Shown piece by piece: positions 15,466 through 22,710 of a DNA stretch of 39,293 bases. A program made the position numbers and the translations under genes. Below the pieces are notes generated by a model. That model made no database searches. It worked only from the letters and a program-made list of their open reading frames with translations, and was not told the origin of the DNA. Source of the DNA: a virus; the IMG/VR virus record IMGVR_UViG_3300009537_000062, positions 1 through 39,293 of that record, one strand, 5' to 3'. The number at the start of each line of letters is the position of its first letter. Position 1 is the first letter of the stretch.

Positions 15466-16272
15466 TTATGTGCGTGCTTCCACGACCTTAAACCCGAGGT
15501 TGGTTGCGAGTCCGTCCCGCAGCCGGTTCATTTTCCGCGCCATGATTTTTTCCCGATGCTTGACCGCATTGGAAACCATGCGCTGATAATTGGGAATTTT
15601 CACATTCAGCCCCGTGGCTTTGATGTATGGGTTTTCGCCCCAGTTGAAAGAAACCGTGCCTGCTTGGTTGCCATGCCGGGAAATCCAGCCCGGAGCCGTG
15701 CCGCCAGCGACATCATAGGCAGGTTCAAACGCACCCTTTGCCCAGCCCACGCGTTTTTTCAAGTCACGCAGATACGCGCCTGCAACGGAGTTTTTAACCC
15801 ACATTTGGTCTTGCACTTTCCATCGCCCGATCTGCGAATTCGTTACCCGGCCCGTGCGCCCCGTTTTCTTGTTCTGATATTGCTTATGGAAATCCTGCAT
15901 GGTCCCGATGTTGGCATCAGGTCTCCAGAATTTCCGCATAATCCTAATCGTCTTTGACTTCTCCCATCCCAGATTTACTCCGACTGTAAACGTGGCGTCA
16001 CCTCGGCTTTTCTTGAGTTCCGATGCGCCTATTTTCTGGAAAAGGCCAACGGTTTGTGATGATCCGCCGCCCTTGGCTCCGCCGAATAGATCGGTGACGA
16101 TTGCATTCTCGCCCTGTGCCTTGGTTCTCGGCGGCGTGTTCGACCAGATGCTTTTAATGAGTTCCTTGGTTTCCTGCTTCATCACGATGCCCGGAACGAC
16201 CTTCACCGCCTTCGCCAGCTCATGAATCTGCCATGAGAGTTTAGATATATCAACTTTGATTTCTACCTGCAT
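15466..16272 (-). CDS. HK97 gp10-like / minor tail Z-like protein
   Basis: 268 aa, basic, with the N-terminal MQVEIKVDISKLSWQIHELA and ELIKSIWSNTPPRTKAQGEN of neck or tail-completion proteins of the gp10/Z type. The middle (residues 110-190) is Lys/Arg/Gln-rich, longer than in the usual 110-190-aa relatives. It precedes the gpU-like gene and shares one base with the upstream head-tail joiner. Role: link between connector and tail end. Confidence 0.7.
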   Translation of the reverse strand: MQVEIKVDISKLSWQIHELAKAVKVVPGIVMKQETKELIKSIWSNTPPRTKAQGENAIVTDLFGGAKGGGSSQTVGLFQKIGASELKKSRGDATFTVGVNLGWEKSKTIRIMRKFWRPDANIGTMQDFHKQYQNKKTGRTGRVTNSQIGRWKVQDQMWVKNSVAGAYLRDLKKRVGWAKGAFEPAYDVAGGTAPGWISRHGNQAGTVSFNWGENPYIKATGLNVKIPNYQRMVSNAVKHREKIMARKMNRLRDGLATNLGFKVVEART

Positions 16273-16589
16273 CAGATGACCTTTTTGACGTCGATTTCGA
16301 TGCCGATCAACTCAGCATCGGAACGCACCCGTTCGACAACGTAGGTCACGCCTGCCCGGACGATGGTTTGACGCGGCGCCGGGAGGATCGGCAACTCGGT
16401 AGAAGTCGTAAAGACCGTGAATCGGTGCTCGTCGCGGAGCTGATCCTCCATGAAGTCGAGCGCGTTGGCCTGCTCTGCCCAGACGCCGGAAAAGGTCGTT
16501 GACCCGCCAAAGACTGCGGTCAATGCGCCGGCGCGCGAAAGGACTGCATTCCAGTCCGCCAGAAGGTTCGCCGTGTCGAAGTCACCCAT
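16272..16589 (-). CDS. Head-tail joining protein (FII-like)
   Basis: 105 aa. The small beta-barrel pattern with VFGGSTTFSGVWAEQANALD and a C-terminal AGVTYVVERVRSDAELIGIE fits the head-tail connector of the FII/gp9-like kind, a ring between connector and tail terminator. It is the first gene of the tail module and is preceded by the exact TTGACG-N10-TTGT-ATG element at 16587-16609, so it may be separately expressed. It overlaps the next gene by 1 bp. Confidence 0.7.
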   Translation of the reverse strand: MGDFDTANLLADWNAVLSRAGALTAVFGGSTTFSGVWAEQANALDFMEDQLRDEHRFTVFTTSTELPILPAPRQTIVRAGVTYVVERVRSDAELIGIEIDVKKVI

Positions 16590-16609
16590 ACAAGGGTGCG
16601 TTTCGTCAA
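16587..16609 (-). promoter_or_regulatory. TTGACG-N10-TTGT-start motif, copy 1
   Basis: Minus strand: TTGACG (16604-16609), ten bases, TTGT, then the ATG at 16587-16589. The same element with exactly the same spacing precedes three other genes (22686, 30249, 30492). Too close to the start for a standard sigma-70 promoter of a leadered mRNA; nature unknown. Confidence 0.45.
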
Positions 16610-16646
16610 TTTATTCGGGCGATCAGTTATACCGGGGTTAACCGGT

Positions 16647-17315
16647 TTATCGCGAAACCCTAATTTGGTTTTCGTGAATGAAATCATGCCGCGGGTCCAG
16701 ATCCGGGATGTGGTGCCAGCTCGGGCGGACGGCGCTGGCAAGGATGCTCGGCGCGGAGTTGACCGTCAGCACGTGGCGCGCGGACTCAATCCATGCGACC
16801 AGCTCCGGGATTGACCGAAGCTCGAAGCATCCGAGATCACCCTTGCCGACAACGCAGACAGGAACGCCTGGGAACAACTCGTGCGACTTCAGGATGACCG
16901 CGCGCGGATCAGGCGGATTGCGCTGACTGTAGCCGCTCGGGAAGACGAGGCAGGCGGACGTCACCCACTTGGGAACATCGCGGGTGAACGTCTGCCAGCG
17001 GCGTGAATCAAAGACGATCTGCCTATCGCAGTCCGGCCAGGGCGCATAGATGAAATCCATCCAGTTATCGCCGGACGCCTCGAAGTCCTTGAACTTGTCC
17101 GGCCAGATTTGGAGATCGATCACCTCGGCGTCCTTCGGCATGTGCCCCGGCGATATCGGCGTGCAGTAACTCACGAGTTGAAACAGCCCGTGATACTGCG
17201 GCTTACACTCGATAAAGACGTGCCGCCCCTTGTCCGCGTAGTATTTCGCCAGAGGAAAACATCGCGCGATATCGCCGAGGCGCTCGTGATAGATGATGAT
17301 TATGTCGCGTAGCAT
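16647..17315 (-). CDS. GT9-like glycosyltransferase
   Basis: 222 aa from ATG 17315, which overlaps the end of the DUF5672-like gene. MLRDIIIIYHERLGDIARCF and PLAKYYADKGRHVFIE correspond to the N-terminal Rossmann half of heptosyltransferase-like GT9 enzymes, and SARHVLTVNSAPSILASAVR to the conserved C-terminal donor-binding block. It is shorter than bacterial heptosyltransferases (about 330 aa). Likely adds a sugar to a phage structural protein, or to the host surface or phage DNA; target not visible. Part of a trio with 17300-17947 and 18353-20065. Confidence 0.65.
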   Translation of the reverse strand: MLRDIIIIYHERLGDIARCFPLAKYYADKGRHVFIECKPQYHGLFQLVSYCTPISPGHMPKDAEVIDLQIWPDKFKDFEASGDNWMDFIYAPWPDCDRQIVFDSRRWQTFTRDVPKWVTSACLVFPSGYSQRNPPDPRAVILKSHELFPGVPVCVVGKGDLGCFELRSIPELVAWIESARHVLTVNSAPSILASAVRPSWHHIPDLDPRHDFIHENQIRVSR

Positions 17316-17947
17316 GGTAGATCGTTCGTAAATTCGTCCCTGTTTTTTCCGGCGACCCAGCCGTGAAAGCCGAAGGAGCAGGCGGGTCCGCATTCGCCCT
17401 CGCCGATGTAGTTTTCCCACGAGAACTTCCGGGCGATTTCAACTGGCGCATATCTCAGCCCCATCTCCACGAACGGTCGGTGCATCGTCCGGCACGCGAA
17501 CACGTCGCCGGGCTGCCCCGAGTAAACGTGCCGAGCCATGCTGCATGCGTTCAGGAAAGTCTTTGACCTCAATGAGAAGCCCGTGTTTCCGACGCGATGC
17601 CCGGTGCCCCACGATGCCGGCCACGGCGCGCCGATCATATCGTATTCGAGCCATGCATCATCCCAGAACTGCGGGTTGATGATCCACCCGTCGTGCGAAA
17701 CGAAAAGGGCGTGCTCGGTGTCCACGTCTTGCGCCAGTCCGGACACCTCGTAGCGCATCGCCTCCGCATAGTCCATTGCCCCACGGTCAATCCATTCGCC
17801 GGCAAACCATGCCGGCGGCTGATGAGGAGTGACCAGAGCAATGCGGGCAAACTTGAAAAGCGATGCGCAGTAGTTGAGCACGCGGGCGGATCTTGCGGCG
17901 TCTACGCCGTCGCAGGCGATCAGCGTTACGGTCGGAAGCGCCTTCAT
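17300..17947 (-). CDS. DUF5672-like glycosyltransferase
   Basis: 215 aa. HALFVSHDGWIINPQFW and EYDMIGAPWPASWGTGHRVG-NTGFSLRS are the hallmarks of the DUF5672 group, GT-A-like enzymes found in polysaccharide clusters; the acidic position after the FVSHD motif would hold the metal. Stands between a 68-aa helper-like gene and the GT9-like gene, which it overlaps by 16 bp. Role in modifying a phage or host glycan is an inference from family and neighbours. Confidence 0.75.
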   Translation of the reverse strand: MKALPTVTLIACDGVDAARSARVLNYCASLFKFARIALVTPHQPPAWFAGEWIDRGAMDYAEAMRYEVSGLAQDVDTEHALFVSHDGWIINPQFWDDAWLEYDMIGAPWPASWGTGHRVGNTGFSLRSKTFLNACSMARHVYSGQPGDVFACRTMHRPFVEMGLRYAPVEIARKFSWENYIGEGECGPACSFGFHGWVAGKNRDEFTNDLPCYAT

Positions 17948-18151
17948 TTATTTGAAAAGATCACGGAACGGATTCTCCGGTCCCCTTCTTTCAAACGGGT
18001 TCCGGCCTTCCTTTATTCCCTGCTCGCGGCCTTTTTCGTAGGCGAGATTAAAGAGCTTCTCGACTCCGGCAGTGGAAATCGTGACCGCTTCCCGCGTCTG
18101 AAACGAGGGGTTCCGACGGATGATAATTTCCCAGAGTTCAGCTTTTGTCAT
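17948..18151 (-). CDS. Hypothetical protein, 67 aa
   Basis: Begins MTKAELWEIIIRRNPSFQTR. The stop codon abuts the DUF5672 gene's start (no gap) and its start lies within the previous gene, so it is coupled to the glycosyltransferases. Residues 29-50 are a helix followed by a basic tail. No family recognised; the N-terminal segment resembles small phage proteins of head/portal regions only vaguely. Confidence 0.6.
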   Translation of the reverse strand: MTKAELWEIIIRRNPSFQTREAVTISTAGVEKLFNLAYEKGREQGIKEGRNPFERRGPENPFRDLFK

Positions 18152-18356
18152 TGGTTGTTACACGGCTCCCGTTGTTAATGAAATACTCGCATCCGCAGGT
18201 TTCAGGCGGTCCGTGAAAGAACACCCGAGCATGGTCGTCCAGCCGGAAAATCCACCGCATGCAGGATTCGCGAACGGCGAATTTTTCATTGGTGCATCGC
18301 GCGATGTCTGCGCTCATGGGGTGGTCAAAGACTGAACCCTCGGTTTCTTTATTCAT
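18138..18356 (-). CDS. Hypothetical protein, 72 aa
   Basis: Begins MNKETEGSVFDHPMSADIAR. Contains three cysteines and an aromatic segment (CMRWIFRLDDHARVFFHGPP); no known family. Overlaps the end of the large glycosyltransferase by 4 bp and the next gene by 14 bp, so it is translated with that set. Confidence 0.55.
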   Translation of the reverse strand: MNKETEGSVFDHPMSADIARCTNEKFAVRESCMRWIFRLDDHARVFFHGPPETCGCEYFINNGSRVTTNDKS

Positions 18357-20065
18357 GGTGCGTCAGGGTTTCTGCGTCGGAATGCTTCCTCGCCGCGCTT
18401 GTATTTCGCGACGTCATTTTGATGCGCGTAGGTGGCGTCCATCTCGCCCTTGCCGTGCGCCGGATGCATGTGGTGAAAGACGATGTGCTTTGCGTCGAAG
18501 ACAATGCCGTCACGGTATGCCCTGTGGCTGAATTCGTCGTCGGACCATACGCCCTCATACTCCGGGGAAAACATCTCGCCGCCTTGGGCATTGTAGCGCG
18601 CGCGGGACATGATTGCCATGCACATGAGATTCCCCTTTCGCGCCCCGTCGCTGATCGCAATGGCAAACTCGGTTTCATTCGGGTCATGCCCTTCGACCTC
18701 GCGAAGAAGATCCGCATCCCAGCCGCGATAAGGCACCCAGTCGTCGGAGAGCTGAATCAGGATTTCGCCGGTGGCTTTCTTGGCTGCAAGATTCCAAGCG
18801 GAAACGCAAGTCCGGTCGGGACTGACGACATGATTAAAGGACTTCAGCCAGCGGAGTGATTCCTTGTCGTCAGCATCGATTCCGAAGATGTGCTCGATGC
18901 GTGCCGGCATCGTCGCGAGATCCAGCCACATTTCGCGGCACTGGATCGCCTTGTTTACCCGCCCCCGCGTCGCATGAATGAGCGAGATTTTGGGAACCTG
19001 ACCGCCCCGCATCTGGGTTTCCTTTTCGACCGCCAGCGACTCCCTGCCCCTGTATCGATAGGCGCGTGCGAGCAGGTCATCCCTGCCCCATCCATCCCAT
19101 TTCGGTTCGTAGCACCACAGTCGCTCATATGCCGGAACCGTCGGCGAATAGAACAGGTTCATCGCCCAGTGCATGGCGCGGGTCGGACTCTCCTCCTGAA
19201 ACGAGCACTTGACCAGCGCCGCCAGCGCCTCCTTGTGCTGCGGGAACAGGTGGTGCGCCCGAAGCGCGTAGGTCGATGCCTCTTCCTTTTCTTCGGCTAT
19301 TTCCGCGAGGTTCAAAAGGCATTGATACCGCATCGAGTCGTCGCCGCCGGGCAGCGAAAGAAAGATTTTCCCAAAGCGCCGGGAAAGATCGCGATCGCGC
19401 AGGTAAAAATACTCCTGGTGAACGTAGTAATACTTCGCCGGAGCTTCTGCGAGCGCTTGCGTGAGTATGCGCAGGTTACGCTTTTGCCCGCCTGCCTTCG
19501 GTCCTTCCGGCTTGTGCTCCCAGACCGGCACCGCTTGGTTTTCCCAATAGTCGCCCTCCTTGACGACGAAATTCTCATGGACCGGCCATTTCCAATCGCG
19601 ACCGGATCGGAAGAGATCCGCGCGGATCAACCGTTCCCGCATCGTCTCCTTGCCGGACTGCGGGATGAGGTAGGGGAAACGGTGCATGACTACATCAGGT
19701 TTTTTCACCAGATCGCGGATCAACTCCGGGCGGTCGATCACGTCATCAGCATCGGCCCAGAGGAGCCACTTGCCCGACGCCTGCCGGAACGATTGATTTC
19801 GTGCCGCCGCAAAGTCATCGACGTGATCGAAGTTGCCGGCGGCATTGTGATACTCGGACCCGACGAATTCCTTGCCGTGCGAGGCACACCATTCGGCCGC
19901 GAGATCCCACGTGTCGTCCGGTTCTGTGGTGCCCAGCGCGCGCACGAGCGAGAGTTCATCGAATGCCGGCGCGAACGAATTCAGCATCCGGACGATGTGC
20001 GCCGATTCGTTGCCGGTAATTATGCAGAGAGTGATTGATTCCACGATGCGAGGCCGGGTCGTCAA
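18353..20065 (-). CDS. Two-domain GT2 glycosyltransferase, 570 aa
   Basis: The N-terminal GT-A domain (1-240) begins ITLCIITGNESAHIVRML and carries the metal-binding DADD at 105-108 in WLLWADADDVI. A helical TPR-like middle (about 240-345) follows. A second GT-A-like domain (about 350-570) starts KISLIHATRGRVNKAIQC and has LSDDW near 458 and a late WSDDEF motif. Such double enzymes build or modify glycans on capsid or host surface polymers. The frame opens with TTG at 20065; GTG at 20044 (VESITLCI...) is an equally good start. It follows a promoter candidate and terminator, so the glycosyltransferase genes may form their own unit. Confidence 0.8.
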   Translation of the reverse strand: MTTRPRIVESITLCIITGNESAHIVRMLNSFAPAFDELSLVRALGTTEPDDTWDLAAEWCASHGKEFVGSEYHNAAGNFDHVDDFAAARNQSFRQASGKWLLWADADDVIDRPELIRDLVKKPDVVMHRFPYLIPQSGKETMRERLIRADLFRSGRDWKWPVHENFVVKEGDYWENQAVPVWEHKPEGPKAGGQKRNLRILTQALAEAPAKYYYVHQEYFYLRDRDLSRRFGKIFLSLPGGDDSMRYQCLLNLAEIAEEKEEASTYALRAHHLFPQHKEALAALVKCSFQEESPTRAMHWAMNLFYSPTVPAYERLWCYEPKWDGWGRDDLLARAYRYRGRESLAVEKETQMRGGQVPKISLIHATRGRVNKAIQCREMWLDLATMPARIEHIFGIDADDKESLRWLKSFNHVVSPDRTCVSAWNLAAKKATGEILIQLSDDWVPYRGWDADLLREVEGHDPNETEFAIAISDGARKGNLMCMAIMSRARYNAQGGEMFSPEYEGVWSDDEFSHRAYRDGIVFDAKHIVFHHMHPAHGKGEMDATYAHQNDVAKYKRGEEAFRRRNPDAP

Positions 20066-20067
20066 AA

Positions 20068-20088
20068 GTAGTAACGTGCATTTACTAC
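20068..20088. promoter_or_regulatory. Inverted repeat at glycosyltransferase start
   Basis: GTAGTAA (20068-20074), 7-nt loop, TTACTAC (20082-20088): a perfect 7-bp dyad directly upstream of the TTG start at 20065. It could be an operator or an mRNA hairpin that limits translation of the glycosyltransferase. Confidence 0.4.
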
Positions 20089-20263
20089 ACGGAAATGATT
20101 CCCCGCCGCGAGACTGCCCCGAATTTTGGTTCGAGGTCTAACGTGCCCTCTCGCGCTTCATGATGACTAGCCCACCTAGGTATGGTTGCTTTCGCAGAGC
20201 CACAGGAAGGATCACCGCTCGGCCAGCACAGGCACGGGGAAAGTGAATAAAGAACGCGCTGCA

Positions 20264-20293
20264 ATTACTGCGACCCGGCTGCGACTTTGTCAA
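20264..20293 (-). promoter_or_regulatory. Promoter candidate upstream of glycosyltransferase genes
   Basis: Minus strand TTGACA at 20288-20293, 18-nt spacer, AGTAAT at 20264-20269 (four of six positions of TATAAT). It lies directly after the capsid terminator and about 200 bp before the glycosyltransferase start, so it would restart transcription. Based on sigma-70 consensus, which may not apply to the host. Confidence 0.4.
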
Positions 20294-20296
20294 CGC

Positions 20297-20333
20297 AAAA
20301 GAAAGTCCCCTGCCGGGCGAACCAGCAGGGGAC
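20297..20333 (-). terminator. Factor-independent terminator after the major capsid gene
   Basis: GTCCCCTGC (20305-20313) and GCAGGGGAC (20325-20333) form a perfect 9-bp GC-rich stem with an 11-nt loop; on the minus strand it is followed by TTTCTTTTG. A second small hairpin (TCCGGC...GCCGGA, 20352-20367) lies between it and the capsid stop codon. Confidence 0.85.
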
Positions 20334-20372
20334 CAAACAACACACCATGAATCCGGCTTGAGCCGGAAGTGA

Positions 20373-21356
20373 TTACGCGAAGCTCGTGGTGATCAGCGTG
20401 CCGGCATTGGCATTGGTCACCTTCTCGGTCACGTGATGCGAGGCGCGGATGACGATGGAGTTCGTCTGCGGCTCTTCGTATTCGAAGACCGACATGACCG
20501 GACCGTAGGCGGACCAGTTGATCGTATACTGAGCACCACCGGCGAGCATGGACTCAGCGCCACCACCGGCCCCGAGACGACCGACCCAGACGTAGGTATT
20601 ATTCCAGATCGCGCCGGAGGCGAAATCAATACCCTCGGCGGCGGTGTCGTAGAAGTTCTTGCCGACAAGAACCTCCTTGACTCCGAGAGCCTCGGCAACA
20701 GCAGACTCGTCCACGTTGAGGATCGTGTCGGAGGCGACGCCGATTCCGCGGAGACGATTCTGGAGCTTCACCGAAGCGCGGGCTCGGTTAAATACGGCCT
20801 TCGACATGATGACCGACAGATTATTGTCGGACTCACCCTTGCCGAGCAGGCGGCTCTTCGCGGCGTCGATATCGAGACCGAGATCGAACGTGGCGATGTT
20901 GGCGAGGGTATACGCATCACCGGCAGCGGTGGATGTGCCGTAGTTGGTCTCGTTGAACGTCATCGCAGCGACGCGCAGCTCGTGCTCTAGGAGCGGCTTG
21001 CGCTTGGCCTGATTCGCGACGACGACGGCGGCGTTGAAATAACGCGACACATCGGCGGACGTGGTGTTGTCCAGCGGCAGCTCGAAGCCGTATTCCTGCG
21101 TGGAATAGGTGTCCTGCTCATAGGCGAGCGTGCCGCGAGCATAGGCGGCACCGGGCGCGCGTTGCAGGAACTGATTGCGCTTGAGGAGCTGCCCGGAGGT
21201 TAACTTGAACTTGGGATACTGACCGTCCTTGGCGTCAACATTGATGACGGGCGCGGCGCGGGTTCCGATAAGTCCGGACTCCCAATCGCTGGCCTCGACA
21301 ATGACACCGGAGATATCAGCGCGGAATTTGACTCCGCCTACAGGTGAAAGTGACAT
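20373..21356 (-). CDS. Major capsid protein
   Basis: 327 aa, following the protease-scaffold and decoration genes and ending at a strong terminator, as expected for the most highly expressed gene. Residues include YGFELPLDNTTSADVSRYFN (E-loop/N-arm region), LANIATFDLGLDIDAAKSRL, SVIMSKAVFNRARASVKLQN, and the C-terminal INWSAYGPVMSVFEYEEPQT plus IVIRASHHVTEKVTNANAGT, typical of HK97-fold capsid proteins of this phage group. It assembles on the scaffold and is matured by the protease encoded upstream. No long N-terminal delta domain is seen, consistent with a separate scaffold. Confidence 0.88.
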   Translation of the reverse strand: MSLSPVGGVKFRADISGVIVEASDWESGLIGTRAAPVINVDAKDGQYPKFKLTSGQLLKRNQFLQRAPGAAYARGTLAYEQDTYSTQEYGFELPLDNTTSADVSRYFNAAVVVANQAKRKPLLEHELRVAAMTFNETNYGTSTAAGDAYTLANIATFDLGLDIDAAKSRLLGKGESDNNLSVIMSKAVFNRARASVKLQNRLRGIGVASDTILNVDESAVAEALGVKEVLVGKNFYDTAAEGIDFASGAIWNNTYVWVGRLGAGGGAESMLAGGAQYTINWSAYGPVMSVFEYEEPQTNSIVIRASHHVTEKVTNANAGTLITTSFA

Positions 21357-21380
21357 GATAGTTTAGTGGTTAAAGGTTTG

Positions 21381-21734
21381 TTAGAAAGTCGGTGCGACTT
21401 CGATGATTGATCCGTTCGTGCTCGCCGAGTTAAGCGCGATGCCGATGGCGACCGTGCCGCCCGTGCGAACGCATTGACCGGCGGTGCCGGCATAGACGAT
21501 ATCGCCGCGGGTGACAGGCGCACCGGTGATCGACATCTTATGGGTGCCGGGGCCGGAGAAGAATTTGACGGTTACGTAATCGCCAGCGGCGGCGTCACGC
21601 TGCGCGATGCCGATAGGGACGACGGCGGTTGCGGAAGCGCCGATGCCCCGGTTATTCGAAATGGTGACGCCATGAAAGGCGGTAATGACGGCATTCGCGA
21701 GAAAGCTCCCGGCGCCGTTTGATTGAGTTGCCAT
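21381..21734 (-). CDS. Head decoration protein (DUF2190-like)
   Basis: 117 aa, small, Gly/Ala/Ile-rich, beta. The pattern AVVPIGIAQRDAAAGDYVTV and GDIVYAGTAGQCVRTGGTVA with GIALNSAS matches DUF2190 capsid decoration proteins, trimers that stabilise the expanded head like lambda D. Located between scaffold and capsid genes, where lambda D also sits. Confidence 0.78.
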   Translation of the reverse strand: MATQSNGAGSFLANAVITAFHGVTISNNRGIGASATAVVPIGIAQRDAAAGDYVTVKFFSGPGTHKMSITGAPVTRGDIVYAGTAGQCVRTGGTVAIGIALNSASTNGSIIEVAPTF

Positions 21735-21753
21735 GATTTATTTAGAGTTGAGG

Positions 21754-22152
21754 TTACAGAGTGATCACCTCGCCAGCGCGGACGCGGGAGAGATAGGTAG
21801 AGTATTCTTTCGGATTCGACTTAACGCAGAAGCCGATTGCCTGAACCTTCGATCCGAGTTCGGCGGCTTTGGCAGCGACGAGTTCCTCGAACTTCTTTTC
21901 GGACGGGGTTTCCTTTTCGGCGCTGGCTTTCGCCGGAGCGGTTCCGAATTGGGCGGCAAACAGCTTGAGCGCCTTTTCAGCGGCTTTTTCCGCGAGGTCG
22001 GTCTGCTTGCTCATTTCCTTTTCCTCGTCCTTCTTTTCGTCGTCAGGATTCAGAGCGGGAGGAGTTTCGAGCTTCGACAGTCGGGCGGAAAGCGGTTCGA
22101 GCGCAGCGGAAAGCGCGGCGTCGATGATTTCTTTGATTTTGGTTTCGTCCAT
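21754..22152 (-). CDS. Possible internal-start scaffold protein, 132 aa
   Basis: Within the protease-scaffold frame, ATG at 22152 (Met179) begins MDETKIKEIIDAALSAALEP, exactly where the low-complexity scaffold part starts. Lambda C/Nu3 and relatives use such an in-frame start to make the scaffold in excess. No strong Shine-Dalgarno sequence precedes it, so this is an inference. Confidence 0.4.
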   Translation of the reverse strand: MDETKIKEIIDAALSAALEPLSARLSKLETPPALNPDDEKKDEEKEMSKQTDLAEKAAEKALKLFAAQFGTAPAKASAEKETPSEKKFEELVAAKAAELGSKVQAIGFCVKSNPKEYSTYLSRVRAGEVITL

Positions 22153-22686
22153 TTCTTTGGTTGGTTGAGATTGTAAAGACGATTTGGATTCGTCCTTAAC
22201 AAGAGGGCCGGCGTCAAACAGCCCCGTCGCGTTGGCGGCGGGTTCTGACACGAGGTCGGCGGAATAAATTTCGGTGCAGCGGGCAAAGTCGGTGCCGCCG
22301 ACGTCCTCACGAGGCCCAGAGAAGGCGATGGAAAGGCCGAAGGTGTCGGGAATAACTGCCGCCAGCTCCATGATATACTCACGGTGCCTGGAGTTGCGGA
22401 GAAGGTTGAGGTCCGCCAGGAGCTTGTCGCCCTCGATGCGAAACTTGGTCAGGTATCCAACGATGTCACCGGCGTCCCCGGCATGCGTCATCTTCACCTT
22501 GAGGCCGTTGCGGTATTCCTCGGCGCAAGCCTTGACCTGCTCAAGCGTGGTCATGTCGACCATGATCCCGTGCCCGAGCGCGGGTCCGATGCTGATCACG
22601 GCGACGCCCCGGACGACGCCGGCCTCGGTGTCAATCGAGGCAAATTCGCAGAAATTCGCGGCAAACTGGTGGATCTTGGACCCCAT
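21754..22686 (-). CDS. Prohead protease-scaffold fusion
   Basis: 310 aa. The N-terminal 165 residues have protease-like features: MTHAGDAGDIVGYLTKFRIE with the candidate catalytic His67, and an IYSADLVSEPAANATGLFD block at 140-158 with a conserved Ser, as in phage head maturation proteases. The C-terminal part from about 175 is low-complexity Lys/Glu/Ala-rich helix, typical of a scaffold (ALKLFAAQFGTAPAKASAEK). The final 40 residues may be the capsid-binding end. Preceded by copy 2 of the TTGACG-N10-TTGT-ATG element. Similar to lambda C/Nu3: an internal start could give free scaffold (see 21754-22152). Confidence 0.8.
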   Translation of the reverse strand: MGSKIHQFAANFCEFASIDTEAGVVRGVAVISIGPALGHGIMVDMTTLEQVKACAEEYRNGLKVKMTHAGDAGDIVGYLTKFRIEGDKLLADLNLLRNSRHREYIMELAAVIPDTFGLSIAFSGPREDVGGTDFARCTEIYSADLVSEPAANATGLFDAGPLVKDESKSSLQSQPTKEMDETKIKEIIDAALSAALEPLSARLSKLETPPALNPDDEKKDEEKEMSKQTDLAEKAAEKALKLFAAQFGTAPAKASAEKETPSEKKFEELVAAKAAELGSKVQAIGFCVKSNPKEYSTYLSRVRAGEVITL

Positions 22687-22706
22687 ACAAGGGTTTATTC
22701 CGTCAA
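22684..22706 (-). promoter_or_regulatory. TTGACG-N10-TTGT-start motif, copy 2
   Basis: TTGACG at 22701-22706, ten bases, TTGT, ATG of the protease-scaffold gene at 22684-22686. CCC precedes TTGTATGG as in copy 1, and a CCTT block lies before TTGACG as in copy 3. Confidence 0.45.
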
Positions 22707-22710
22707 AAGG

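Larger units (their letters stand above)
20066..20372. other. Largest intergenic gap (307 bp)
   Basis: Between the major capsid gene and the large glycosyltransferase gene. It holds two hairpins behind the capsid gene, a terminator, a promoter candidate and an inverted repeat next to the glycosyltransferase start (separate entries). The rest, about 20090-20260, shows no convincing frame, tRNA or repeat; a small non-coding RNA between promoter and gene start is possible but unsupported. Confidence 0.6.

Noticed and set aside
18890-20038. Long plus-strand open frame (382 codons)
   Set aside because: Antisense to the two-domain GT2 gene with clear DADD motif; the product is Arg-rich and shadow-like.
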